A stretch of 64,000 nucleotides of DNA from Vitreoscilla massiliensis (GTDB taxonomy: Bacteria > Pseudomonadota > Gammaproteobacteria > Burkholderiales > Neisseriaceae), in assembly GCF_001457815.1 (NCBI RefSeq), contig NZ_LN898221.1, positions 825,053 through 889,052 of the forward strand, written 5' to 3'. Numbering within the stretch: the first letter of the stretch is position 1; each line of letters starts with the position of its first letter. Shown here piece by piece: positions 32,030 to 41,153 of this stretch. The notes under the pieces were generated by a model. It was given only the letters and a program-made list of their open reading frames with translations. It did not search any database and was not told the DNA's origin. A program made the translations under genes and the position numbers.

Positions 32030-33191
32030 GTTTCATCCCTTAGGCAGCGGCCTCACCGCGCTGCCGCCGCTGTCTTTGTATGTGCATCTGCCTTGGTGCG
32101 TACAAAAATGCCCGTATTGCGATTTCAATTCGCACCAATCCAGTTCCGACGGTTTACCTGAAGACGCGTACATCAATGCCTTATTGCAAGATTTGGAACA
32201 CGAGTTGCCACACATGTGGGGCCGCGCGGTTGAAACCATCTTCATCGGTGGCGGCACGCCCAGCTTGTTTCAGGCCGCTTCAATAGACAAACTGCTCGCG
32301 GGCATCCGTGCACGCGTGCGCTTGTTGCCGAATGCCGAAATCACCATGGAAGCCAATCCGGGCACGTTTGAGCAAGAGCGTTTTGCCGGTTTCGCACAAG
32401 CAGGCGTTAACCGCTTGTCCTTGGGTGTACAAAGCTTTCAGCCTGAGCATTTGCACGCCTTGGGACGCATCCACGATGACAAACAAGCGATTGCGGCAAT
32501 AGAAGCGGCCTGTAAACTGTTTCCACGCTTCAATGTTGACTTGATGTATGCCTTACCGAATCAAAGCCTAGAGCAAGCGGTGCGCGATGTGCAAACCGCC
32601 ATAGACTTGGGTGCACCGCATGTGTCGGCTTACCAATTGACGCTGGAACCAAACACAGCGTTTGGCCACACGCCACCGAAAAACCTGCCAGATGACGATG
32701 CGCTTATCGACATCGAAGAAGCGGTGCACGCGACCTTGTTACAGGCCGGCTTTACGCGCTATGAAACCTCAGCGTTTAACCGTGATGGTTTGCCGTGCCG
32801 TCACAACGTCAATTACTGGCAATTTGGCGACTACATCGGCATAGGCGCGGGTGCGCATGGCAAGATTTCTTACCATGACAAAATCGAGCGCACAGTGCGG
32901 GTGCGCCATCCGAAAGACTATTTGGCTGGCATTCAAGATGGCAGCGCCATCAAGCGCGAACGTGTGGCGCCAGAGGCCTTGCCGTTTGAATTCATGCTCA
33001 ATGCGCTGCGCCTCATCGACGGTGTGCCCAGCTATTTCTATAATGAACGCACCGGCCTGAATTTTGGTACAATCGCTCACGCAGTGAAGAACGCGACCGA
33101 GCACGGCTTGTTGGACAAAAATCCAACCCGTTTGCAAACGACACCATTGGGTCAGCGTTTTTTAAACGATTTACTGCAGTTGTTCTTATAA
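32022..33191 (+). CDS. hemW: Radical SAM heme chaperone HemW
   Basis: HemW binds heme and a [4Fe-4S] cluster and delivers heme to respiratory proteins; it is often mis-annotated as an oxygen-independent coproporphyrinogen oxidase. The 389-residue protein has the radical SAM motif Cys26-x3-Cys30-x2-Cys33 (CVQKCPYCDF), GGGTPSLF, and EANPGTFE, and it lacks the extra N-terminal cysteine environment of true HemN. The ATG at 32022 overlaps the rdgB stop by eight bases. DUS-like words occur at about 32269, 32505 and 32744 inside the gene. hemW after rdgB is a common arrangement. Confidence 0.95.
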   Translation: MIEFHPLGSGLTALPPLSLYVHLPWCVQKCPYCDFNSHQSSSDGLPEDAYINALLQDLEHELPHMWGRAVETIFIGGGTPSLFQAASIDKLLAGIRARVRLLPNAEITMEANPGTFEQERFAGFAQAGVNRLSLGVQSFQPEHLHALGRIHDDKQAIAAIEAACKLFPRFNVDLMYALPNQSLEQAVRDVQTAIDLGAPHVSAYQLTLEPNTAFGHTPPKNLPDDDALIDIEEAVHATLLQAGFTRYETSAFNRDGLPCRHNVNYWQFGDYIGIGAGAHGKISYHDKIERTVRVRHPKDYLAGIQDGSAIKRERVAPEALPFEFMLNALRLIDGVPSYFYNERTGLNFGTIAHAVKNATEHGLLDKNPTRLQTTPLGQRFLNDLLQLFL

Positions 33192-33212
33192 TCCATTCAA
33201 AAAGGAAGCAGC

Positions 33213-33596
33213 ATGAGCAAACAAATCATTCACACAGACAAAGCCCCTGCCGCCATTGGCGCTTACTCTCAAGCGGTACGCGCAGGCAATACCGTGTGGA
33301 TTTCTGGTCAAATCCCTTTGGATCCAGCAACTGGCGACGTGGTTGCCGGTGGTTTTGCTGAACAAACCGAACAAGTGTTCAAAAACTTGGCTGCTGTGAT
33401 TGAAGCAGCAGGCGGTACGTTTGACCAAGTGGTTAAAATCAACGCTTATTTAACCGATTTGGCTAACTTTGGTACTTTCAACGAAACCATGGCCCGTTAC
33501 ATGAACCAACCTTACCCAGCTCGCGCTGCGGTAGGCATCAACAGCTTGCCTAAAGGCGTGTTGGTTGAAGCCGAAGCCATCTTGGTTTTGGAATAA
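33213..33596 (+). CDS. ridA: Reactive intermediate deaminase RidA (YjgF/UK114 family)
   Basis: RidA hydrolyses reactive enamine/imine intermediates formed by PLP enzymes such as threonine dehydratase. The 127-residue protein matches the whole family: APAAIGAYSQAVRAGNTVWI, SGQIPLDPATGDVV, EQTEQVFKNLAAVIEAAGG, and the substrate-binding RAAVGINSLPKGVLVEAEAI ending, which includes the conserved Arg. A strong AAGGAAG site precedes the ATG, 22 bases after hemW, so it is probably the last gene of that transcript. A DUS-pair terminator follows. Confidence 0.97.
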   Translation: MSKQIIHTDKAPAAIGAYSQAVRAGNTVWISGQIPLDPATGDVVAGGFAEQTEQVFKNLAAVIEAAGGTFDQVVKINAYLTDLANFGTFNETMARYMNQPYPARAAVGINSLPKGVLVEAEAILVLE

Positions 33597-33612
33597 TTCC
33601 GATTCGGACTTG

Positions 33613-33648
33613 AAAAGCGGCCTGTAAGTGTTTACAGGCCGCTTTTTT
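33613..33648. terminator. Inverted DUS pair, ridA terminator
   Basis: AAAAGCGGCCTGTAA-GTGT-TTACAGGCCGCTTTT followed by TT; 13 bases beyond the ridA stop codon. Confidence 0.85.
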
Positions 33649-33725
33649 ATATTTATACAGCTTAAAACTGTAATGGACTCACTCAGCACATGTCCATACA
33701 CAGTCTGAACTGGTATGTTCCCGCC

Positions 33726-33911
33726 CTAGCCACACCATTTGGGCACGCAAAACATCAACACTTCGATTACCAATACGGCTATCAACACCGGCCAACGCTG
33801 TTTCTTGGGCAAACATTTGGATATGATCAAACTGCTACAGCCCAACAACAATAGCAAACGCAGCCAATAACTCCATTCTAAGATGTGACTGATGTCGTTC
33901 ACCACATTCAT
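33726..33911 (-). CDS. Small hydrophobic membrane protein, unknown
   Basis: A 61-residue frame with two predicted membrane helices (YWLRLLLLLGCSSLII and PVLIAVLVIEVLMFCV) separated by a short basic loop CLPKKQRW. A GAGG sequence stands about seven bases before the ATG. No family is recognised and the gene stands alone, so it is a modest-confidence call based on hydrophobic pattern and start signal. Confidence 0.45.
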   Translation of the reverse strand: MNVVNDISHILEWSYWLRLLLLLGCSSLIISKCLPKKQRWPVLIAVLVIEVLMFCVPKWCG

Positions 33912-34260
33912 GCCAGCCTCGCCGCGCTGATACAGGACGCATCCCTATAAGCGCACACACCTGCCCTCAGCGGCCATGCGCTGTAGTCAGGTTGTGCTTG
34001 TGTTTGGCTGTCCATATTGGCAAACCCAGTCTGAATTGGTGATGCGCTAAATTCTGCCTGAGTTGGGTCGGGGTTTTATTGCGCTTGGTCATTTGCGCGG
34101 TATTTATTCTGGCTTATGCTGTCGCTGCAACACCCAATACGCATACCAACACATTCATGCATACTGGGTTAAAAATCCTCAATTCATGAAAATACCACTG
34201 CCAAACCATCGCGTTTACATTACCCTGCTGTGGTATCTTCAGCCCTTGACGAAAGACACT
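33912..34260. other. Intergenic region upstream of the NlpE-like gene
   Basis: Nothing coding is supported. A variant uptake word (TACAGGACGCAT) lies at about 33932. A short phrase (CAGTCTGAA-TTGG / CAGTCTGAACTGG) near 34028 repeats one at 33701. Confidence 0.45.
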
Positions 34261-34707
34261 ATGAAACTCTCCCTGTTCTTGCTCGCCTTGCCTCTGGGAT
34301 TGGCGGCCTGCCAAAGTGGCACCACCATCACCTTGCAACCACCGATTACCATCAACAATGCGGTGGACAGCGCCCACACTGCCGAAAATTCGCTTGATTG
34401 GTCAGGCAAATACTTGGGCATCTTGCCTTGTGCCGATTGCGAAGGCATCTACTCGCAATTGACGCTGCAACAAGACAAGACTTTCGTGTTAGAAGAGCAT
34501 TACATGAAAAATGGCCTAGCCTTGCACCCCAGCAAAATCAGCGGACGCTTTGCCTTTGATGCCAAACAACCCAGCTTAATCCGTTTGGCCGCTCCCAATC
34601 AAAACCGTGTGTATTTCATCGGTGAGGGCTTTGCCGAAGTGCGCGATGCCCAAAGCGGCAAGCGGCTTTCAGACAAGTTGAATTACCGCTTGCTGCAAGT
34701 GCGTTAA
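34261..34707 (+). CDS. NlpE N-terminal-domain lipoprotein
   Basis: A 148-residue outer-membrane lipoprotein with signal peptide and lipobox LAACQSG (Cys17 region). The mature part is the NlpE N-terminal beta-barrel domain: DWSGKYLGILPCADCEGIYS contains the CxxC motif, followed by LTLQQDKTFVLEEHYMKNG and a RVYFIGEGFAEVRD tail. E. coli NlpE senses copper or envelope stress and activates Cpx; here the C-terminal OB-fold domain is absent, so this is a one-domain form, perhaps a metal- or redox-sensing or simply structural lipoprotein. The ATG at 34261 gives a clean signal peptide; the frame continuing upstream to 34063 does not. Confidence 0.85.
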   Translation: MKLSLFLLALPLGLAACQSGTTITLQPPITINNAVDSAHTAENSLDWSGKYLGILPCADCEGIYSQLTLQQDKTFVLEEHYMKNGLALHPSKISGRFAFDAKQPSLIRLAAPNQNRVYFIGEGFAEVRDAQSGKRLSDKLNYRLLQVR

Positions 34708-34717
34708 ACCCATACCC

Positions 34718-34757
34718 AAGCGGCCTGTAAACCTCGATGAGGGTTTACAGGCCGCAT
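34718..34757. terminator. Inverted DUS pair, shared terminator
   Basis: AAGCGGCCTGTAAACC and GGTTTACAGGCCGC pair between the convergent lipoprotein and MFS genes. Confidence 0.8.
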
Positions 34758-34786
34758 TAGGGACTAGAAAACGACAACAACATTGC

Positions 34787-36124
34787 TTAAGCCTTGGCTT
34801 GCTCCACCGATACCGCTACCTCTTTTTTGCCTTTGGCGATGAACAACACCGCAAACGTGGCAATGATGGCAGGAATGGCGAAGACCATGAAGTTGGTGCT
34901 GTGTGGCAATTGCATCGCCACCAACCAGCCGCCCAAAATCGGACCAACAATGGCGCCAATGCGACCCACGCCCGAAGCCCAACCGATGCCAGTCGAACGG
35001 ATTTTCAATGGGTAGTAAATCGCCACATAGCTGTACAACACGATTTGCGTACCTATCGTGGTCGCGCCGGCAATGGTCACCAACACATACAATACCGGCA
35101 CCGGCGCTTTATAGCCCAAGCACACAAAGGCAGCGCTGCCGAGCAATAAGAAGGCCACCAATACCGCTTTGATATTGAGTTTGTCTGCCAACCAACCGCC
35201 ACCAATGGCACCAATCATCGCGCCGATGTTCATCGCAAACAAGAAGCTCAAGCCCGCTTTCAATTCATAACCGGCTTGCTCCATGAATTTCGGCAACCAT
35301 GTGCTCAAGGCATACGTCATCAACAAGCAGCAGAAAAAACTCACCCAAAAAGCCAAGGTGCTGACACCGCGTTTTTCAGCAAACAATTGACCCACGGGCA
35401 CCACACTCTTTTTCACCACAATTTCTTCGCGCACCAATTGGTCTTCCGCCGCAATGCGCAATTCTGGCGCGACTTTAGGCAAGATGCGGCGCACTTCGGC
35501 CTCATTGCCGTGGCGCATCAAGAAGCCCAAAGATTCAGGTAAGAATTTCAAAATCAATGGTAACAATAACAAAGGAATAATGCCCAAGTAAAACATCCAT
35601 TCCCAACCAAACGTCGGCACAATCATCATGCCCAAACCGGCTGACAACATACCACCGATGGCATAACCACTGAACATCAACGACACCATGGTAGAGCGCA
35701 TGCGTTTTGGAGAGTATTCAGCCATCATCGCCACCAAATTGGGCATGGCGCCACCGATGCCGATACCGGCGACAAAACGCAAGAATGCAAACTGGGTCGG
35801 ATTTTGGGCAAAGCCGCACAAGAAGGTAAACAAGCTGAACAAAACCAAGCACAAGGCAATCATTTTTTTACGGCCGTAGCGGTCGGCCAAAGAGCCCAAA
35901 CCCATTGCGCCTATCATCATGCCAAACAAGGCAATGCTGCCCAAGAAGCCCGCTTCTTTTGCCGACAAACCCCATTGCGCCACCAAGCCCTTCATGGCCA
36001 CGCCGTAGATCACCAAGTCATAGCCATCAAAAATGATGACCAACATGCACCAAAACAATACGTTCATGTGAAATGGGGTGAACTTCGCCTCATCGATCAC
36101 CTGATTAACATCTATGCTCCTCAT
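34787..36124 (-). CDS. MFS transporter, aromatic acid:H+ symporter (AAHS) family
   Basis: A 445-residue 12-helix transporter. FDGYDLVIYGVAM in helix 1 is the AAHS hallmark (D-G-x-D as in PcaK and BenK), followed by LADRYGRKKM in the helix 2-3 loop and RFVAGIGIGGAMPNLVAMMA in helix 4, with a large central loop. Relatives import 4-hydroxybenzoate, benzoate, protocatechuate or related acids. The ATG at 36122-36124 follows AAGGAG with eight bases spacing; the longer frame to 36178 has none. No catabolic genes are adjacent, so the substrate cannot be named; a BenE-type gene occurs 9 kb away. Confidence 0.9.
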   Translation of the reverse strand: MRSIDVNQVIDEAKFTPFHMNVLFWCMLVIIFDGYDLVIYGVAMKGLVAQWGLSAKEAGFLGSIALFGMMIGAMGLGSLADRYGRKKMIALCLVLFSLFTFLCGFAQNPTQFAFLRFVAGIGIGGAMPNLVAMMAEYSPKRMRSTMVSLMFSGYAIGGMLSAGLGMMIVPTFGWEWMFYLGIIPLLLLPLILKFLPESLGFLMRHGNEAEVRRILPKVAPELRIAAEDQLVREEIVVKKSVVPVGQLFAEKRGVSTLAFWVSFFCCLLMTYALSTWLPKFMEQAGYELKAGLSFLFAMNIGAMIGAIGGGWLADKLNIKAVLVAFLLLGSAAFVCLGYKAPVPVLYVLVTIAGATTIGTQIVLYSYVAIYYPLKIRSTGIGWASGVGRIGAIVGPILGGWLVAMQLPHSTNFMVFAIPAIIATFAVLFIAKGKKEVAVSVEQAKA

Positions 36125-36575
36125 CTGAATGGCTCCTTGTCGACAATTTATCGTTATAAAAAATGAATTAATATTCACTTAATCTAAATATACGGAGTTT
36201 TCGGTTTTTAGGTCAATGTTTATTTTCGACCCATTCATAATAATGTTTAAAATTAAATGAATTTAAATTGAATAATTACAAAAAGTTAAAAATATTTTTT
36301 GGTGAAAATAAATTTTATAAAATGAAATTCATTCACATGAATCAAAGCTTGAAATGGAATTTTCCATGTAACATATTGTCAACAATCATTCAGACTCAGA
36401 TTAATAAAACAGAGTTCTATCGCCACAGAGTCTTGATGCTTTGTGCTTGCTGAGCACCATGTCGAGATATCACTCAATGTGATTCAAATAGACATTCAAA
36501 ACAGCAATACCAACTTACTAACCACAAAAAAGCGGCCTGTAACAATTACAGGCCGCTTTTGTGAAATCTAGCGCA
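36125..36575. other. AT-rich intergenic region
   Basis: About 400 bases of AT-rich DNA with no supportable gene, upstream of the AAHS gene. It ends in an inverted DUS pair that terminates the SMR gene. Confidence 0.55.
36526..36560. terminator. Inverted DUS pair, SMR gene terminator
   Basis: AAAAGCGGCCTGTAA-CAA-TTACAGGCCGCTTTT, about 15 bases beyond the SMR stop codon. Confidence 0.85.
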
Positions 36576-36902
36576 TCAATGGCTGGCTTTAGAAAACAGC
36601 TGTATCACCACCACGCCAATCAGAATCAGGCTCATGCCGATGATGGCGGGCAAATCCAAGCGTTGTTTGAAGAAAATCCACGCCACCACTGAAATCAATA
36701 CGATGCCCATGCCCGACCAGATGGCGTAGATAACCCCTGTGGGCATGTGGCGCATGGTCAAGGACAGGCAATAAAACGACACGCCATAACCAATAACAGT
36801 GACAACCGATGGCCACAATTGCGTAAAGCCATTGGATGCTTTCAAAGCGGACGTGGCAATCACTTCCGCCACGATGGCGATGATTAAGGTCAGCCAAGCC
36901 AT
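36576..36902 (-). CDS. Small multidrug resistance (SMR) transporter, EmrE-like
   Basis: A 108-residue four-helix protein. The essential glutamate is in helix 1 (VAEVIATSALKAS, Glu13/14), followed by PSVVTVIGYGVSFYCLSLTM and the helix-3 signature YAIWSGMGIVLISVVAW; the C-terminal helix reads IGMSLILIGVVVIQLFS. This matches EmrE-type exporters of quaternary ammonium compounds more than SugE (guanidinium exporters have a different helix-1 and helix-2 signature), though the substrate needs testing. The ATG follows AGAGGG. Monocistronic. Confidence 0.9.
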   Translation of the reverse strand: MAWLTLIIAIVAEVIATSALKASNGFTQLWPSVVTVIGYGVSFYCLSLTMRHMPTGVIYAIWSGMGIVLISVVAWIFFKQRLDLPAIIGMSLILIGVVVIQLFSKASH

Positions 36903-36964
36903 AATACCCTCTTGTAATATTGTTGATGCACTAATGTAGCAGCATCAAGCCACAAACAAAAGTG

Positions 36965-37969
36965 CTATTGTGCTGCTGCCAAGGCCAATGGCTGCAAATC
37001 CAATTTGTCCATCAACACGCGATCAACATCGTCGGCAGGGTTTTCAGTGGTCAGCAACACATCGCCATAGAAAATCGAATTGGCACCGGCCATAAAACAC
37101 AGCGCTTGTGTGGCTTCGGTCATGCCTTTGCGCCCTGCAGACAAACGCACATAGCTTTGCGGCATGATGATGCGCGCCACGGCAATGGTGCGCACAAATT
37201 CGGTCCAATCCAAATCTTCGGCATCGGCCAAAGGCACGCCTTCGACTTTGACCAATTGGTTAATCGGCACCGATTCGGGTTGTGGGTCGAGATTAGCCAA
37301 GCTGGCGAGCAAACCGGCGCGGTCTTTGCGCTGTTCTTGCATGCCGATGATGCCGCCACAACACACTTTCATGCCCGATTCACGCACCTGACCCAAGGTA
37401 TTCATGCGGTCGTCAAATTGGCGTGTGGAAATGATGTCGGCGTATTTGTCTGGAGCGGTATCGAGATTGTGGTTGTAATAATCCAAACCAGCGGCCTGTA
37501 ATTGCTCGGCCATATCGTCTTTGAGCAAGCCAAACGTGCCACACGTTTCCATGCCCAAGGCTTTGACTGCGGCAATGATTTCGGTCAGATTGTGCATGTC
37601 ACGTTGGTGTGGGCCACGCCAAGCGGCGCCCATGCAAAAACGGCTGGCGCCGCGCTCTTTGGCGATTTTGGCTTTGGCCACGATTTCCTCAATTTGCAGC
37701 AAAGCCTGTTTTTCCACCCCAGTATCGTAATGCGCCGATTGCGGGCAATACGCACAGTCCTCGGGGCAACCGCCGGTTTTAATCGAAAGCAAACTCGAAA
37801 GCTGAATTTCATTTGGATTAAAATGTTCACGGTGGACTTGCGCAGCACGAAACACCAAATCCATAAACGGCAAATCGTACAATTCTTCCACCTGACACAC
37901 GCGCCAATATTGGGCGCTGGCATGAGGAGTGGCGTTGTTTGGGGTATGTAAAATCACTTCTGATTGCAT
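36965..37969 (-). CDS. bioB: Biotin synthase
   Basis: BioB inserts sulfur into dethiobiotin by radical SAM chemistry. The 334-residue protein carries the motif Cys68-x3-Cys72-x2-Cys75 (GGCPEDCAYCPQS) for the [4Fe-4S] cluster and the residues around the [2Fe-2S] cluster (MGAAWRGP, HNLDTAP, CCGGIIGMQEQRKDRAGLL, and VRLSAGRKGM with the conserved Arg). No bioA, bioC or bioD gene is next to it. A 12-bp inverted repeat lies upstream (38010-38039). A DUS is embedded near 37490. It starts at 37969 after AGGATTGAG. Confidence 0.97.
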   Translation of the reverse strand: MQSEVILHTPNNATPHASAQYWRVCQVEELYDLPFMDLVFRAAQVHREHFNPNEIQLSSLLSIKTGGCPEDCAYCPQSAHYDTGVEKQALLQIEEIVAKAKIAKERGASRFCMGAAWRGPHQRDMHNLTEIIAAVKALGMETCGTFGLLKDDMAEQLQAAGLDYYNHNLDTAPDKYADIISTRQFDDRMNTLGQVRESGMKVCCGGIIGMQEQRKDRAGLLASLANLDPQPESVPINQLVKVEGVPLADAEDLDWTEFVRTIAVARIIMPQSYVRLSAGRKGMTEATQALCFMAGANSIFYGDVLLTTENPADDVDRVLMDKLDLQPLALAAAQ

Positions 37970-38009
37970 TTCTCAATCCTGTTATTAACTGCTGTGTGGC
38001 TTTGTTAAA

Positions 38010-38039
38010 CTGTGATTGAACGAAATAGTTCAATCACAG
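38010..38039. other. Perfect 12-bp inverted repeat between bioB and the RND gene
   Basis: CTGTGATTGAAC (38010-38021) and GTTCAATCACAG (38028-38039) with a 6-base loop. On the minus strand it follows the RND gene stop by about 13 bases and is followed by TTTAAC, so it may be a weak terminator; it also lies about 40 bases upstream of bioB and could be an operator. Confidence 0.6.
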
Positions 38040-38051
38040 GCCACAAAAAAG

Positions 38052-41000
38052 TCAATTATTTACAGGCCGCTTCAGCAATGAGCGTATCCACACAAAGAAT
38101 AAGGGCACAAATAACAAGCCCAATACCGTCGACAAGACCGTGCCGCCCAATACCGCCGTCCCGATGGCAATGCGGCTGGCGGCACCGGGACCGGAGCTGA
38201 TGGCCAAAGGCAATACGCCAAAGCCAAAAGCCAATGAAGTCATGATGATGGGTCGCAAACGCATGCGCGCCGCTTGCAAGGTGGCATCCCACAAAGCGAG
38301 GCCACGGTTTTGCAATTGCACCGCAAATTCGATGATTAAGATGGCATTTTTCGCCGCCAAACCGACCGTGGTCAACAAGCCGACTTGGAAAAACACATCG
38401 TTGTGCAAGCCGCGCACAAACGTGGCCAATAAAGCGCCCAAGATGCCCAAGGCTGCGGCCAAAATCACCGCCAAGGGGATGCTCCAGCTCTCATACAAGG
38501 CCGCCAAACACAAAAACACAAACAAAATCGACACCGCATACAGCATCGGTGCTTGCGCGCCGGCTTTTTGTTCTTCCAACGAAGCGCCCGTCCATTCAAA
38601 GTCTATGCCATCGGGCAGTTGGCTGACGATGTTCTGCGCCTCGCGCATGGCTTCGCCTGAGCTGACACCGTCTTTGGCTGTGCCCATCAATTCCATTGCT
38701 GGACTGCCGTTATAGCGTTGCAATTGTGGCGGCGCCACTTCCCAACTGATGGTGGTAAACGTCGACAGCGGTATCATCTGTCCCAAGGCATTGCGCACTT
38801 TCCACTCGCCGATGTTTTCAGGCTGCATTCGATACGGTGCATCGCCTTGCACATACACGCGCTTAACGCGGCCATTGTGGATGAAATCGTTGACATACGA
38901 GCCACCCAAGGCTTCGGCCAATAAGCGATTGACGTTGTCGGTATCAATTTGCTGCGCCGCGGCTTTTTTATCGTCTATGCTGATGTTTAACTGCGTGCGG
39001 TCATCTTGATTGGTGGTGCGGGCATTGCGCAAATAAGCGCTGTTTGAGGCCAAGGCGATAAACTGGTCTTTGGCCGCCACCAATTGCTCATTGCCCAAGC
39101 CATTCATGTCTTTGAGCATCAAATTCACGCCCGTGGCCGAGCCCAAGCCACGCACGATGGGCGGCATGCTGACAAACACCTTGGCATCGGTGCGCTTGCG
39201 CATTGCCTTATTGGCGCGCTCTTCCAGTGCTGCTGCCGATTCAGACGCTTTGGTGCGCTCGTTCCATGGTTTCAGGCCGATCAGCAAACGGGCGGCACCT
39301 TGGTTACCGTTCAAACCGGTGACCGCATTGACGGTTTTGACTTCAGGCTGTTTTAAAAAATAATCGTTGATGTCGCTCACCGTCTGCTGCAAACGCGCAT
39401 CGGTCGCCCCTGAAGGCAAAGTCACCGACACATTCAAGATGCCTTGGTCTTCTTCAGGCAAAAACGACGACGGCAAAAAGGCGAACAGCAATCCGCACAA
39501 CAGTAAGATGCCGACAAACGCCGCCAACATCGCCTTGGAATGGCGCAATAAAGCATGCACCGTGCGTTGATAGCCTTGCGCCAAGCGCTCAAAGCCGCGA
39601 TTAAAACTGGCAAACAGACGCCCGAACAAACCCAAGCTTTTGCCAGTGTGCGCTTTGGGTTTGAGCATTTGTGCGCACATCGCTGGCGTTAAGGTCAGCG
39701 CCACCAATACCGAAAAACCCATGGCGGCGATGATGGTGATGGCAAATTGGCGGTATATCACCCCAGTCGAGCCGGGGAAAAACGCCATCGGCACAAACAC
39801 CGCCGACAGCGTCATGCCCACACCGATTAAGACCGAAGAAATTTCTTGCATAGACACTTGCGTGGCGGTTTTGGCATCGAGTTGCTGCTCGTGCATCACC
39901 CGCTCGACGTTTTCCACCACCACGATGGCATCGTCAACCAACAAGCCTATGGCCAAGACCAAGGCGAACATGGTCAAGGTATTGATGGAATAGCCACACA
40001 CCGCCAACACCCCAAACGTGCCCATCAACACCACCGGCACCGCCACCGCCGGTATCAAGGTAGCGCGCCAGTTTTGCAAGAACACATACATCACCACTAC
40101 CACCAACACGATGGCTTCGATTAAGGTAATCACCACCTCTTCTACCGAGGCTTTGACAAACGGCGTGCTGTCTTGGCTGGTGGTAGCGTGATAGCCTTTG
40201 GGGAAATTGGGTTCCAATTGTTTAATCTTGGCGCTCACCGCCTCGGCCACGTCCAAGGCATTGGCGCCATCGGCCAAAATAATGCCCAACGCCGCGCCAT
40301 TTTTGCCATTGAGCTTGGTTTGCACATCGGCGCTTTCCGCGCCCAGTTCTACCCTTGCCACGTCTTTTAATTGAACAATGCCGCCATCGGGCGAGCTTTT
40401 GACGATGATGTCTTCAAATTGCGCCACCGTGCGCAATTTGCTGCGCGCTTGTATCGGCACGTTCAACATTTGCGCATCGACCGCCGGCAATTTGCCCAAT
40501 TGTCCCGCCGACACTTGCGTGTTTTGGCTGCTGATGGCGGCGCTGATGTCAGATGGCATCAATTGGTATTGTTCCAGTTTGTAAGGGTCTAGCCACACCC
40601 GCATTGCATACGGGCTGCCATACAATTCCACCTCGGCCACGCCATCTATGCGCCCCAACACATCCATGACATTACTGGACAAATAGTCACCGATGTCGAC
40701 TTTGCTGACTTTGGGGTCGTCCGAAGTGAACATCCACGTCATCAAAGTGTCTTGTCCACCTTTGGTCACGCTCACGCCTTGGTTTTGCACCGAATCGGGC
40801 AGGCGCGACAAGGCTTGTTGCAACACGTTTTGCACCTGCACTTGTGCCACATCGATGTCGGTACCAGGGGAAAACGTCAAAGTGGTGCGGGCACGACCGG
40901 CCGAATCGCTGGTGGAATTCATGTACATCAAGCGATCGAGGCCTTTTAACTGCTGCTCGATTACCTGCACCACCGAATCGTTGACGGTTTGGGCCGAAGC

Positions 41001-41153
41001 GCCAGTGTAATTGGCACTGATGGAAACGCGCGGCGGCGCGATGTCGGGATATTGTTCTAAGGGCAGCGATTTGATGGACAAAATGCCCAAAAAGACGATG
41101 AAGATTGCGAGCACCCATGCGAACACGGGCCGTTTGATGAAAAACAAAGCCAT
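38052..41153 (-). CDS. RND-type efflux pump inner-membrane subunit (HAE1 family)
   Basis: A 1033-residue proton-driven multidrug exporter of the AcrB/MexB/MtrD type: 12 membrane helices and two large periplasmic loops. Helix 4 has LAIGLLVDDAIVVVENVERV with the paired aspartates of the proton relay, and the N-terminus (FFIKRPVFAWVLAIFIV) and MAFFPGSTGVIYRQFAIT block are family hallmarks. No membrane-fusion or outer-membrane channel gene is adjacent, so it must borrow partners made elsewhere. The last residues, KRPVNN, are encoded by a DUS (38060 region). The start has no clear ribosome binding site. Confidence 0.95.
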   Translation of the reverse strand: MALFFIKRPVFAWVLAIFIVFLGILSIKSLPLEQYPDIAPPRVSISANYTGASAQTVNDSVVQVIEQQLKGLDRLMYMNSTSDSAGRARTTLTFSPGTDIDVAQVQVQNVLQQALSRLPDSVQNQGVSVTKGGQDTLMTWMFTSDDPKVSKVDIGDYLSSNVMDVLGRIDGVAEVELYGSPYAMRVWLDPYKLEQYQLMPSDISAAISSQNTQVSAGQLGKLPAVDAQMLNVPIQARSKLRTVAQFEDIIVKSSPDGGIVQLKDVARVELGAESADVQTKLNGKNGAALGIILADGANALDVAEAVSAKIKQLEPNFPKGYHATTSQDSTPFVKASVEEVVITLIEAIVLVVVVMYVFLQNWRATLIPAVAVPVVLMGTFGVLAVCGYSINTLTMFALVLAIGLLVDDAIVVVENVERVMHEQQLDAKTATQVSMQEISSVLIGVGMTLSAVFVPMAFFPGSTGVIYRQFAITIIAAMGFSVLVALTLTPAMCAQMLKPKAHTGKSLGLFGRLFASFNRGFERLAQGYQRTVHALLRHSKAMLAAFVGILLLCGLLFAFLPSSFLPEEDQGILNVSVTLPSGATDARLQQTVSDINDYFLKQPEVKTVNAVTGLNGNQGAARLLIGLKPWNERTKASESAAALEERANKAMRKRTDAKVFVSMPPIVRGLGSATGVNLMLKDMNGLGNEQLVAAKDQFIALASNSAYLRNARTTNQDDRTQLNISIDDKKAAAQQIDTDNVNRLLAEALGGSYVNDFIHNGRVKRVYVQGDAPYRMQPENIGEWKVRNALGQMIPLSTFTTISWEVAPPQLQRYNGSPAMELMGTAKDGVSSGEAMREAQNIVSQLPDGIDFEWTGASLEEQKAGAQAPMLYAVSILFVFLCLAALYESWSIPLAVILAAALGILGALLATFVRGLHNDVFFQVGLLTTVGLAAKNAILIIEFAVQLQNRGLALWDATLQAARMRLRPIIMTSLAFGFGVLPLAISSGPGAASRIAIGTAVLGGTVLSTVLGLLFVPLFFVWIRSLLKRPVNN

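Noticed and set aside
38140..38715. Plus-strand frame of 191 residues within the RND gene
   Set aside because: It is antisense to conserved RND coding and has no recognisable domain or ribosome binding site.
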